From: Bin80 sp022820435
Lineage (GTDB): Bacteria > Bacteroidota > Rhodothermia > Rhodothermales > Bin80
Direction of reading: 5' to 3'
Assembly (NCBI GenBank): GCA_022820435.1
Contig: JAJEFL010000157.1
Location: 1-39,607, forward strand
DNA: 39,607 nucleotides
Under the pieces are notes generated by a model. The model was given only the letters and a program-made list of their open reading frames with translations, did not search any database and had not been told where the DNA came from. Shown here one piece after another: positions 25,779 to 35,265 of this stretch. The position numbers and the translations under genes were made by a program. The first letter of the stretch is position 1, and each line of letters opens with the position of its first letter.

Positions 25779-27374
25779 ATGAAAACAAACTTGCACGCAA
25801 CCAAAAAATGGCGACTGCTCGCTGTGCTTGCAGCAGTGCTGCCATTCACCTTATCTAGCTGCACAGATGACTTTGTGAGTCTAAACACACCTCCGCATCA
25901 AATTTCTGAAGCGAATATTGATGTCGGACTCCTAGGACAGGCCTTTGCCCAGTCTCAGTACTTTGGCATGTTAGGCTCGCCGGGGACATTCCAGTTGGGG
26001 CAGTCGCTCTTTGCCGACCTGTACTCTCAGTATTTTGCAACCACCGCCGAAAACTTCGACTCGGATCAGTATGTGGAAGTGGGACGATGGATTGATGGCT
26101 TCTGGAGAAGCTTCTATGGTCGCGGGGCCCGCGAACTGGCCTTCGTGGAGTCTTTTACGGAAGAGAATGAGGGCCTTGAACTTCCCAATGCCGTGATCAA
26201 AGTATGGAAGGTTCAACTCTTCCACCGAATGACCGACTACTGGGGGCCCGTTCTTTATTCCCAGTTCGGCAATGGCGAAACCAGCGTTGCCTACGATTCG
26301 CAGCAGGACATCTACATGGACTTTTTCACAAAACTGGATGAAGCCGTGGCGGTCCTTGAACAAAATCGCGGCGGATCCGTCTTTGCGGGTCATGATCAGG
26401 TCTTTGACGGGAATGTCGATGCCTGGATCACCTTCGCAAACTCACTCCGCCTGCGTCTGGCGATGCGAATCCGGTATGCGGATCCAGGGAAGGCAAAAAC
26501 CGAAGCCGAAAAAGCCGTTGCCGCAGGCGTTATGACCGATAACTCCCATAACGCCATGCTGCTCACCACTGCGAATTCCCGCAATCCCTACAATATCATT
26601 ACGAACTGGGGGGAATTCCGAATGAGTTCTGCGATGGAGAGCCTTCTTGAAGGATACAATGATCCCCGCAAAGACATCTACTTCAGCCCGTCTGTCGATG
26701 GAGATTCCGACGGAGATGGAAGTCCGCATGAAGGCATGCGCAACGGCCTGCCGCGTGTTCAGAAAGGCAGTGTCCTGAACAGTCAGTACTCGGACATGGG
26801 GACGATCTGGCTCCCCCCCAACAAAGGCGGCACCAACCCGCCCATACGTGTGATGAGTGCGGCGGAAGTTTATCTGCTTCGCGCCGAAGGTGCAGTTCAA
26901 GGCTGGAGTATGGGGGGATCTGCGAAGGATCTTTATGATATGGGGATTCAGATGTCCATCACAGAGAGCCGTGTCGGAGGTGACATGGCGGCGGCGAATG
27001 CATATGCTGCAGGGACCAGCCTCCCGGCAGACCCGCAGGATCCATGGGCCTCCCCTCCGCTCAGCGATATCCCGGTGGCATTCGATCAAGGCGGATCTGC
27101 GGAGCGCCAGCTGGAACAAATTATTACTCAGAAGTGGCTGGCACTTTATCCTGACGGCTGGGAAGCCTATGCCGAATACCGCCGTACCGGATACCCCAAA
27201 CTGTATCCCATCATTGAGTCCCAGAACCCCCGGATCCCCGTGGACGGGGTCATGCGCCGTTTAACCTTCGTGAGTAGCGAATACGACAATAACGGGGAGG
27301 CAACGCAAGCTGCGGTAGGACTGCTCGGCGGCCCGGATGAGAATGACACAAAAGTATGGTGGGACAAGAAGTAA
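25779..27374 (+). CDS. SusD/RagB-type surface lipoprotein
   Basis: This encodes 531 residues. The lipoprotein signal is AVLAAVLPFTLSSC (Cys about 27). The body is helical/TPR-like with blocks of the larger SusD group: WKVQLFHRMTDYWGPVLYSQ, ITFANSLRLRLAMRIRYADP, VMSAAEVYLLRAEGAVQGW and EQIITQKWLALYPDGWEAYA. SusD proteins form the lid of the SusC barrel and capture ligand outside the cell. An AAAGGA ribosome-binding site precedes the ATG. A strong hairpin at 27474-27514 follows the gene, so susC-susD looks like a transcript of its own. Asp/Gly-rich DGDSDGDGSPHEG near residue 310 looks like a Ca2+-binding loop. Confidence 0.95.
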   Translation: MKTNLHATKKWRLLAVLAAVLPFTLSSCTDDFVSLNTPPHQISEANIDVGLLGQAFAQSQYFGMLGSPGTFQLGQSLFADLYSQYFATTAENFDSDQYVEVGRWIDGFWRSFYGRGARELAFVESFTEENEGLELPNAVIKVWKVQLFHRMTDYWGPVLYSQFGNGETSVAYDSQQDIYMDFFTKLDEAVAVLEQNRGGSVFAGHDQVFDGNVDAWITFANSLRLRLAMRIRYADPGKAKTEAEKAVAAGVMTDNSHNAMLLTTANSRNPYNIITNWGEFRMSSAMESLLEGYNDPRKDIYFSPSVDGDSDGDGSPHEGMRNGLPRVQKGSVLNSQYSDMGTIWLPPNKGGTNPPIRVMSAAEVYLLRAEGAVQGWSMGGSAKDLYDMGIQMSITESRVGGDMAAANAYAAGTSLPADPQDPWASPPLSDIPVAFDQGGSAERQLEQIITQKWLALYPDGWEAYAEYRRTGYPKLYPIIESQNPRIPVDGVMRRLTFVSSEYDNNGEATQAAVGLLGGPDENDTKVWWDKK

Positions 27375-27473
27375 TCACGCTGTCCAGGTAGGCTGAATCC
27401 AATCTGCTCATCTATCCTGAGAGACGCTGGATCCATCCATGTGACATTCCGTAGTTTACCGGCAGTATCCGTG

Positions 27474-27514
27474 TACCCTCTATCCTGTGGCATTCCTTCC
27501 CAGGATAGAGGGTA
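27474..27514 (+). terminator. Perfect 14-bp hairpin after susD
   Basis: TACCCTCTATCCTG (27474-27487) pairs without mismatch with CAGGATAGAGGGTA (27501-27514) around a 13-base loop, and TCTTTATT follows. It lies 100 bases past the susD stop and 67 before the next ATG. The T-rich tail is modest, but position and stem strength fit an intrinsic terminator that separates susCD from the ASPIC/FG-GAP gene. Confidence 0.6.
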
Positions 27515-27581
27515 TCTTTATTGAAGGGATCGCACAGGATTCAAGTATCCTGTCGATTGGCACCTGCAATCAGAAAAAACC

Positions 27582-30500
27582 ATGAACTTCCCAAAAAACG
27601 TTTGGAGGATTCCCGCTCTGATTTTGGGTGCCGTCTGGTTTGCAGGCCTTGCCGGGTGCGGGTCTCCGCAATCGGAGAGACCCCTCTTTGAGGAAATTTC
27701 ATCTCGCCATTCTGGAATTCAATTTTCGAATAATGTGACCTACACCGACTCATTGAACATCTATTCCTACAACAATTATTACGCTGGCGGCGGCGTTGCG
27801 CTTGCGGATTATGACGGGGATGGGTATCTGGATATCTATCTGGTAAGCAATCAGGCGGCGAACCGGTTATATCTGAACCGGGGGGATTTTGTCTTTGAAG
27901 ATGTGACCGAAGCGGCGGGGGTGTCCGGATCTTTCCCCTGGAGTACCGGCGTAAGCATTGTAGATATCAACGCGGATGGGCATCCCGACCTTTATGTTAC
28001 GAATGCAGGTGCAGGCCAGGCCGCCCTTCGTGCAAACGAACTCTTCATCAATCATGGCAATGGCACCTTCACCGAGCGTGCACGGGGCTACGGTCTGGCC
28101 GATGAGGGCTACTCCATCCATGCAAGTTTTTTCGACTATGATCAGGATGGACTGCTGGATGTTTATGTGGCCAACAATTACTCCTGGAAGCAGATTTCTG
28201 CTTACAACCCGTCTCAGATCGATCGCTCCGCTGCCTATTTTGAAGGTGGTGACCGGCTCTATCGGAACGAGAGCGGGCGTTTTGTTGATGTAACGGAAAC
28301 GGCCGGAATCTACAGTTCTGAAGCCGGATTTACGCTCGGTGCTTCCGCTGGGGATCTGAACCGAGACGGTTGCATGGATCTCTATGTCTCCAACGACTTC
28401 TTCGAGCGGGACTATTTATATATCAATCAGTGTGACGGAACATTCAAAGAGTCCATCGAGCATCTGCTTTCAAGTATCAGCACGACCTCCATGAGTGGAG
28501 ACATTGCTGATCTCAATAATGACGGAGCGCCGGAGATCTTCATATCCGATATGCTTCCCGCCACACAGGGACGGATCAAGCGGGTTGCAAACTTTATTGA
28601 ATGGGAGAAATACCGGGAAGAGATCCGGCTTGGCTATCACCGGAAATTCCTCCGGAACACATTGCATTATAATAACGCCGACGGTACGTTCAGCGAGATC
28701 GGCCGATACGCAGGGGTTGAAGCAACGGATTGGAGCTGGGGCGGACTGCTGGCCGATTATAATCTGGATGGGCTGCGCGATATTTTTGTACCGAACGGAT
28801 TCTATAAAGATGTCACGGACAAAGATCTTCTCATGGAGTCTGCGCGTATTGCGGCGACAGGGATCAGCGGCATGTCTTTCGTCCGACAGATCGTGGAGGG
28901 AATGCCGGTCACCCCAATCTCTAATCACATATTCGAGAATCTGGGACACCTGCGGTTCGCGGATCGCAGCACTGAATGGGGGTTGGACACACCGGGATTT
29001 TCAAGTGGTGCCGCCTACGGCGATCTGGATAATGATGGAGATCTTGATCTGGTCGTGAATAATGTGAACATGCCCCCCTTTGTGTATCGTAACCTCGCTT
29101 CGGAGCAATACCCGGATCGCAGCTGGATCGGGATTGAATTACGGGGAGATGCCGCCAACCGGCTGGGTATCGGGGCACAGGTGGAAATCATTTATGCGGA
29201 TCACGATTGGTATGCGGAGCAGATGCCGCAGCGGGGATTCCAGTCATCGGTGGATCCTGTGATTCATTTCGGTCTCGGTGCGCAGATAGAGGTTCTGGAC
29301 ACGGTTCGGGTTCGATGGCCGGATGGACGCATCAGCGTCCAGACAAATGTTTCAACGCGTCAGCGGCTTGTGCTGCAGCAGGCATCCGCATTGCGGCCGG
29401 ACACCCCTTCCGGGAAAATCTGGTACCCCCCCTCTCTGCCCCGTCTATCTCCGGCCGCCCCGAGTACGCCACCGGCTCCCCTCCTGGAAAATGTAACCAC
29501 CGAGGTTCATCTGAACTGGATGCACATGGAAAATCCCTACAATGACTTTCGGAGAGCCCCGCTCCTGTATCATATGCGATCTACCGAGGGTCCGCCGCTT
29601 TGCGCTGCGGATACCAACGGAGACGGGCTGGACGACGTATTTGTCGGCGGAGGCAAAGGGCAGCCTGGCAGCCTTTTCGTACATGAAACCGGAGGCAGTC
29701 TAATGGAAACCCGTCAACCCGTATTGGAACAGGATCAAGACGCAGAGGATGTGGATTGTGTATGGGTGGATGTGGACGGGGATCACCGGCCGGAACTGTA
29801 TGTTGCAGGCGGGAGCAGCGAGGTGCCGTCCGGCCGGCCTGAACTTGCTGATCGCCTCTATGCCATTAATGCGGACGGGATTCTGGTGCCATTCGCCCAT
29901 GCGTTGCCGAATTCCGCCTATCAATACAGCCATACCGGTACGGTTCGCCCGGCAGATGTAGATCAGGATGGCGATCAGGATTTGTTTATCGGGATTCGAC
30001 AGGGATCTGTATATGGAGAACCGGTTGGGGGGATGCTTCTTGAGAATGACGGTTCCGGGCGGTTTCAGGATGCAACACAACGTCTAATTCCCGGCATCCA
30101 GACAACCGAATTACAGGCAGCAGGCATTACAGATGCTGAATGGGGGGATATAGATGGAAACGGGCAGCCGGACCTGGTCGTAGTGGGCGAATGGATGCCG
30201 GTTACGATTTTCTTGAATCAGGATGGGTTTCTGGCACCCATAGATCTGGATGCATCGGGACTCTCCGGCACCTCAGGCTGGTGGCAATCCATCGCTCTTT
30301 CAGATCTGAATGGGGACGGAGCCATCGATATCATCGCCGGGAATCACGGCCTGAATACGCGTTTTAAGGCCGATGAAAACCATCCTCTGGAAATGTGGGT
30401 CCATGATTTTGACCGGAACTGGCAGGTGGATCAACTTATGACCGGTTATGATCGTGCCGGTGGTCCCTGGCCATTCGCGCATCGGGAACAGCTTCTTGCT

Positions 30501-31109
30501 CACTTTGGGCTTGCACCGTATATCGCTCAGCGTCATATGGGACGGGATCAGGGGGAACTTGACCGGATTTTTCAGCGACTGCCCCATTTCGCCTCCCTTG
30601 CTGAGCCTTTTGAGGAGTATGCAGCCATGACGATCCATGACTTATTTGGCAGGGAGCTGGACTTCGCAACGCATTACGCGGCGAACCGGTTGGAGACTGT
30701 GGTCATTTGGAACCAGCAGGATGGCACCTTCCGCGTCGAACCCTTACCGTTTCGTGCACAGCTGACCCCCATGTACGCAATTCTTGTGGAAGACCTTGAC
30801 CGTGACGGCGTGTCCGAGATTCTGATGGGCGGAAATCTGTATGCAGCCACGCCGCAGGCGGGCCGATATGATGCTGGCGATGGGGTGGTGTTACGCTGGG
30901 ACGCTACGGACGGATTTACGGATCTGTCTGCAAGAGAGAGCGGATTTCACAATCAGGGACAAATCCGTTCCTTTGAAGTCATTCGCGCACACGAAGAGCG
31001 CCTGATTGCGGTGGCATTCAGCGGGGCGCGTTTGGCCATCTTTCGCCCTGCCCGGTCCACAAATTCTTCACCCTCACGGCAAACCAATCGACATCAAAAT
31101 CTACATTAG
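27582..31109 (+). CDS. Large FG-GAP/VCBS-repeat lipoprotein with ASPIC/UnbV domain (CRTAC1-like)
   Basis: This encodes 1175 residues. The lipoprotein signal is LGAVWFAGLAGC (Cys about 26). Two beta-propeller regions of FG-GAP repeats carry repeated Ca2+-type loops DYDGDGYLDIYL, DINADGHPDLYV, DYDQDGLLDVYV, DLDNDGDLDLVV, DTNGDGLDDVFV, DVDQDGDQDLFI and DLNGDGAIDIIA. Between them, at about 515-600, is the ASPIC/UnbV domain (GIELRGDAANRLGIGAQVEI, FGLGAQIEVLDTVRVRWPDG). Proteins of this design occur repeatedly beside SusCD pairs in Bacteroidota/Rhodothermota; they are thought to bind ligands at the cell surface, but no activity is established. It follows susD after a hairpin. The next gene is the amidohydrolase, 185 bases away. 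Confidence 0.94.
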   Translation: MNFPKNVWRIPALILGAVWFAGLAGCGSPQSERPLFEEISSRHSGIQFSNNVTYTDSLNIYSYNNYYAGGGVALADYDGDGYLDIYLVSNQAANRLYLNRGDFVFEDVTEAAGVSGSFPWSTGVSIVDINADGHPDLYVTNAGAGQAALRANELFINHGNGTFTERARGYGLADEGYSIHASFFDYDQDGLLDVYVANNYSWKQISAYNPSQIDRSAAYFEGGDRLYRNESGRFVDVTETAGIYSSEAGFTLGASAGDLNRDGCMDLYVSNDFFERDYLYINQCDGTFKESIEHLLSSISTTSMSGDIADLNNDGAPEIFISDMLPATQGRIKRVANFIEWEKYREEIRLGYHRKFLRNTLHYNNADGTFSEIGRYAGVEATDWSWGGLLADYNLDGLRDIFVPNGFYKDVTDKDLLMESARIAATGISGMSFVRQIVEGMPVTPISNHIFENLGHLRFADRSTEWGLDTPGFSSGAAYGDLDNDGDLDLVVNNVNMPPFVYRNLASEQYPDRSWIGIELRGDAANRLGIGAQVEIIYADHDWYAEQMPQRGFQSSVDPVIHFGLGAQIEVLDTVRVRWPDGRISVQTNVSTRQRLVLQQASALRPDTPSGKIWYPPSLPRLSPAAPSTPPAPLLENVTTEVHLNWMHMENPYNDFRRAPLLYHMRSTEGPPLCAADTNGDGLDDVFVGGGKGQPGSLFVHETGGSLMETRQPVLEQDQDAEDVDCVWVDVDGDHRPELYVAGGSSEVPSGRPELADRLYAINADGILVPFAHALPNSAYQYSHTGTVRPADVDQDGDQDLFIGIRQGSVYGEPVGGMLLENDGSGRFQDATQRLIPGIQTTELQAAGITDAEWGDIDGNGQPDLVVVGEWMPVTIFLNQDGFLAPIDLDASGLSGTSGWWQSIALSDLNGDGAIDIIAGNHGLNTRFKADENHPLEMWVHDFDRNWQVDQLMTGYDRAGGPWPFAHREQLLAHFGLAPYIAQRHMGRDQGELDRIFQRLPHFASLAEPFEEYAAMTIHDLFGRELDFATHYAANRLETVVIWNQQDGTFRVEPLPFRAQLTPMYAILVEDLDRDGVSEILMGGNLYAATPQAGRYDAGDGVVLRWDATDGFTDLSARESGFHNQGQIRSFEVIRAHEERLIAVAFSGARLAIFRPARSTNSSPSRQTNRHQNLH

Positions 31110-31294
31110 CATCCGTGTTAAGCGTCAGCCATAAAATAATGCTTCCTGTTTTCAGGCTTGACCCTGTTTTGGTAAAGCCTGAAAACCAATACCCCTGATC
31201 TGTGTAGAAAGCGAATACACCTTCCTTGCACTTGAACTAAACTCAAAACTCATTGTCGTTGTATACATCCAAGCAAAACGGAAAAAACGCTCTG

Positions 31295-32740
31295 ATGTAT
31301 CGTCGGATGAACAATCTAAATCAACTAAGATGGCTGAGTGCACTGCTGCTGGTCATGGGAATGGGATGCACAGATCACCGCGGACCTGATGTCGGAGAAA
31401 GTATCTCTCAAGACACCCGCCCCATTCTGATTGACGGCGGCACCGTCGTCGTGATGGACAGTGCAGGAACGATCCTTAAAAACGGCGCAATCCTCATTGA
31501 GGGGGATCGAATTGCTGCATTATTTGAACCAGATGCACCTCGGCCAGACGACGTACAGCAGATTGATGCAACCGGACACCTCGTGATCCCCGGGCTGATC
31601 AATACCCACGGACATGCCGCAATGTCACTTCTGCGAGGACTCGCTGATGACCTTCCCTTACTCACATGGCTTAACGACTATATCTTTCCTGCGGAAGCCG
31701 CACTTGTAGCCCCTGACTTCGTCTACTGGGGCACCCTGCTCTCATCCATTGAGATGCTGAAAAGTGGTACCACCACTTTCGCGGACATGTACTTCTTTCG
31801 TGAGGATGTGGTACGGGCCACAACCAGCGCCGGGATCCGCACGGTCGCCGGCCCAACGATCATTGGCTTTCCCGCCCCCGATTATGCCTCCCCTGAAGCA
31901 TCCCTGGAAAATGCTGCAGCATTCATGGAGCAGTATCAGGATCACCCTCTGGTCATCCCGTCCATCTCTGCCCACGCACTCTACACCACATCTCTTTCAG
32001 ATATTGAAGTGGCTTTCCAGATTGCAGAGCATTACAATGCTCCATTTCAAATACATACACTTGAAGACGCATCCGAGAACACGACCTCGCATGAATTAAC
32101 CGGCATGGGGGTCATTGAGGCGCTCAATTCTATTGGAGCACTCCGACCTGGAACCGTGCTTGCACATTCTGTCTATCTGTCCGATGAGGACATCTTACAG
32201 ATTGCCGCAAGTGGCGCGGGCATCGCACACAACCCCCAAAGCAACATGAAACTTGGCATTCCGAGCGTGGCACCAATTACGAAGGCACTCGCTGCTGGAA
32301 TTCCAGTAGGCCTCGGAACGGACGGCCCCGCCTCCAATAATGACCTTGATCTGTTCCACGAGATGGATACCGCGGCAAAAGTACAGAAATTGATGCTCGG
32401 TGACCCCGCCGCCCTGCCCGCAGAAACCGTCTTCCGAATGGCAACCATGGGCGGTGCCAGGGTACTGAATCTACAGGGTGAGATCGGGTCTCTGGAACCC
32501 GGAAAGCGTGCAGATGTCGTACTGATTAACATGGAGCGTGCAGGACTGACTCCCCACTACCGCGCCTATTCGCATTTGGTATACGCGGTGAGCGGAAGTG
32601 ATGTGACAACGGTAATCGTGAACGGCCGTATCGTGATTCAAGACCGTAAAATTCTCACCGTGAATGAAACGGAAGTCATCGAACAAGCACGTACATTCGG
32701 AGATCAGGTCCTACAGGTGATGGCAGAACTAGGCAGATAA
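31295..32740 (+). CDS. Amidohydrolase lipoprotein, MTA/SAH deaminase-like
   Basis: This encodes about 481 residues from the ATG at 31295; 31307 is an equally possible start. The frame is open further upstream, but only these starts put a compact basic end before the signal LSALLLVMGMGC. The metal site of the ATZ/TRZ-type amidohydrolases is complete: HGH in PGLINTHGHAAMSLLRGL, the later His residues in PFQIHTLEDASE and GTVLAHSVYLSDEDI, and the Asp in GIPVGLGTDGPASNNDLDLF. The C-terminal EIGSLEPGKRADVVLINMER is typical. Relatives deaminate methylthioadenosine, S-adenosylhomocysteine, guanine or similar rings in the cytosol. A lipoprotein signal here implies a periplasmic or surface enzyme, which is unusual, so the substrate may be an external N-heterocycle. 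Confidence 0.9.
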   Translation: MYRRMNNLNQLRWLSALLLVMGMGCTDHRGPDVGESISQDTRPILIDGGTVVVMDSAGTILKNGAILIEGDRIAALFEPDAPRPDDVQQIDATGHLVIPGLINTHGHAAMSLLRGLADDLPLLTWLNDYIFPAEAALVAPDFVYWGTLLSSIEMLKSGTTTFADMYFFREDVVRATTSAGIRTVAGPTIIGFPAPDYASPEASLENAAAFMEQYQDHPLVIPSISAHALYTTSLSDIEVAFQIAEHYNAPFQIHTLEDASENTTSHELTGMGVIEALNSIGALRPGTVLAHSVYLSDEDILQIAASGAGIAHNPQSNMKLGIPSVAPITKALAAGIPVGLGTDGPASNNDLDLFHEMDTAAKVQKLMLGDPAALPAETVFRMATMGGARVLNLQGEIGSLEPGKRADVVLINMERAGLTPHYRAYSHLVYAVSGSDVTTVIVNGRIVIQDRKILTVNETEVIEQARTFGDQVLQVMAELGR

Positions 32741-33342
32741 TGCCGGGGCAAATGTCTCCTGGAAAACCGCGGAGTCAGGACTATCTGAACCTAATGATCG
32801 GCAGAGCAGATCCCCACATCTCGAAAAAAAGCGACCATTGGAACTGAGGTTCAGAAATCATGCCGCTGCTTGACCCAGTACCATCAGTACTTCAATTGAA
32901 CTAAAATGAGACACCTGGAAAAATCAAGTCCGAAACAGACAAACAACTCTGGCCCCTAGATGCATGTTATCATTGCCGCCGGGTTTTAAGCACTTCCGAC
33001 TCGTTTTACGAAATTGTGTACCGATCAAGAGAAGATCATCTCCTTCTTAAACAGTATTCGGGGATAATGCTTTGAAGTTCTGGTAGCGTCCTGCAGTTCG
33101 CCTTACATACTTACTAGAAATAGGCCTTTCTGGGAAATACCCGAATAATTCCCGGTGGCTTGAGGTTCTTTCAAAACTAAAAATCCAGACCAAAAAGCGC
33201 TCCTGGGTGCACTCAGGTGAATAAAAACCTTCAAGATCAAGGGTTTTACAAGAGGAATGATTGAATGTTGGGAACATTCTTTTTGATTCCCTGTAGACCC
33301 AGTGCAGGTCTCTTTTTCTTTTCACCAAAATACATCATTACA
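32741..33342. other. 600-base region without a supported gene
   Basis: The stretch lies between the amidohydrolase and the broken lipoprotein. A 93-codon minus-strand frame at 33047-33328 has no recognisable motif and no clear ribosome-binding site; I give it little weight. A short hairpin AGACC/GGTCT followed by CTTTTTCTTTT (about 33294-33323) resembles a weak plus-strand terminator just before the lipoprotein start. The junction of the duplicated cassette should lie in or near this stretch. No terminal inverted repeats or transposase remains are visible. Confidence 0.45.
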
Positions 33343-34406
33343 ATGACAGTAGGTAAGTTAAGCAGGCATTTTTCGTTATCCTCTCTCTTCTATGGCTCAA
33401 TGCATGCGACATGGTTGTAGATTCGGATAATGCTGTAATCTCCGAGATAGAAACAGTCAATGTTGATCAGGGGGATGGCAGCAGTTTTATCGTGCACTTA
33501 GATCCTAAGATCGCACCAGCAAGACGTTTTTTTGATGACATTGATCATCTCTATCATTTTGTTGATAGCATTGATGCAAGTGGACAAGTATCCCTGAACA
33601 AGAATCTCTATCTCCAACTCAAACATGCCCTATTTCCAAGTGAAATTGCGGCCCTCGATATGGAAGGTATCGCGATTGTAGGCGAATAAAAGTACGTGAT
33701 CTCTGAAGAGACAATTAGTCGAATAGACACTACGCAGTCTGATGCAACGTTAGAGATCAAAACTTACCATGGTAAAAGTGGAGAGGCATACCTTGACGAA
33801 TTTGTAACATTGGCCCGAAACATAAACGACATTGATGCACTTAAAGATCTCACATTTCATGATCCGGATATAAAGTCTTTATATGCCGATATAAAGAACA
33901 CAATGTCCACAAATAAGATTGCAAACCCTGATAGAATGTATTACGATACCGGGAAAGAGAATCAATTTCCGTTTGACAATCCTACAACTGGTCAGTATTA
34001 TTACTCTTCTCCCTCAGGTATTCACGACCGGGGATATCATTTGTGGAATCAGTCAATCGGCAGATTCTCACGCAGGGCTTTGGCCTATACGGCGTTGTCA
34101 TTTAGGCCGACTAACACTCAAAGATGGTACCCGTATAATTATGGATCCTACGGTAAGTGTCTTGGTGATTATACAACAACCAATTTCGTGGTTGCGATTG
34201 CAGATGGGGGCAAGGGACAGGTAACATGTAATGGAACTTATGAATGCAGAGCCCGTGCACTAAGAGGAAGAAAGACTGGTTCAGTAAGTTGGCATTCTGC
34301 AGGGTATAAAGCCCCAGATATTGTGGATCCACCATATTATAGAGAAGAATTGCCCACTTCATTCGTCCTTACAGTATATGACATGAAGCGCCAAAAGGTT
34401 GATTAG
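33343..34406 (+). pseudogene. Second copy of the unrecognised lipoprotein (copy B), broken
   Basis: It is homologous along its whole length to the intact lipoprotein at 1029-2084, with about two thirds of residues identical by eye. The ATG at 33343 begins M-T-V-G-K as in copy A. One base is then missing at about 33358-33360 (copy A has TTTAAC where copy B has TTAAG). After the shift the frame reads LLWLNACDMVV, the same lipobox. At 33687-33689 TAA stands where copy A has the Tyr codon in GEYKY. Beyond it the frame is open to 34406 and keeps GYHLWNQSIGR, WYPYNYG and the Cys pair TCNGTYEC. Two independent lesions make it a likely pseudogene. The downstream TonB receptor remains intact. Confidence 0.88.
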
Positions 34407-35265
34407 GGTAGGTGGGCTTTCGAACAGTTTTCGTTTGCTGTTCACTTCTCAAATGACCTGATGTCAGTTTCTCAACTTAAACTGAAAGGATATCATTCGT
34501 TACGGAGAGTGGTTTGTTGCTAAACATGACGTATCGGACTGCCTAAGGCTGCCAATCCAATCACCAACGCTGAAATTGTTGACGCTTTTCTCCATTCATC
34601 ACTTGACGGATCGCCTGATCAACCCGTTTAGACACATACTCAAGTCTCATCCCTTCCAGTGGAAAGGATCAATGTATCTGGCAATCCTGCTGATCTTCTT
34701 CAGCCAATACATCATACTCCACCGTTCTTTCGCACAGACAATTGTGGTCAGTGGCTATGTCACCGATGCCGAGAATGGGGAAGCACTGGTCGGAACCAGC
34801 CTTTACGAGATCTATCTCCAGAAAGGCACGACCACAAATCAATACGGATTTTTCAGCCTTTCGGTCCCCGGTGACTCCGCGGTGGTCCGCTTCAGTTATC
34901 AGGGATATGAGCCCCTGACACTCGTCTTTTATGCCCCGCAGAAAGAACTCCAGCGAATCGAAATGCGGCCAACGATTGTGGAGTACGATTCCCTCCTTGT
35001 CATTGAGGCAGAGAGTTACGAAGGCCTTCATCAGCAAGTCCAAATGAGCGGGGTCAAAGTGTCTATGGCAGAAGTCGAAGCGCTGCCAGCGCTGCTCGGA
35101 GAGACCGATCTATTGAAAGTCTTCCAGTTGATGCCGGGCATTCAGTCTGGCGTGGAAGGGTCCACGGGACTGTATGTGCGTGGTGGAACCCCGGGGCAGA
35201 CCCTCATCTTACTTGATGGAGCCACGGTATACAATGCAGGGCACCTGTTTGGGTTTATGTCCACC
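33343..35265 (+). repeat. Right arm of an inverted paralogous duplication (partner 1-2084)
   Basis: Lipoprotein followed by TonB receptor occurs here on the plus strand and at 1-2084 on the minus strand, in the same gene order. Homology is visible at protein level through the lipoprotein and the first 207 residues of the receptor (to about 35265), where the left copy leaves the window. The intergenic spacer differs in length (265 bases here, 407 in the left copy). Divergence of about 15% (receptor) and about a third (lipoprotein) of residues means the duplication is old or the copies were acquired separately. Confidence 0.8.

Noticed and set aside
33047..33328. 93-codon minus-strand frame in the gap before lipoprotein copy B
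   Set aside because: No motif, no clear ribosome-binding site, no partner gene; not better than chance for its length.
32741..33342. Insertion sequence at the cassette junction
   Set aside because: No transposase-like frame, terminal inverted repeats or target-site duplication could be seen.
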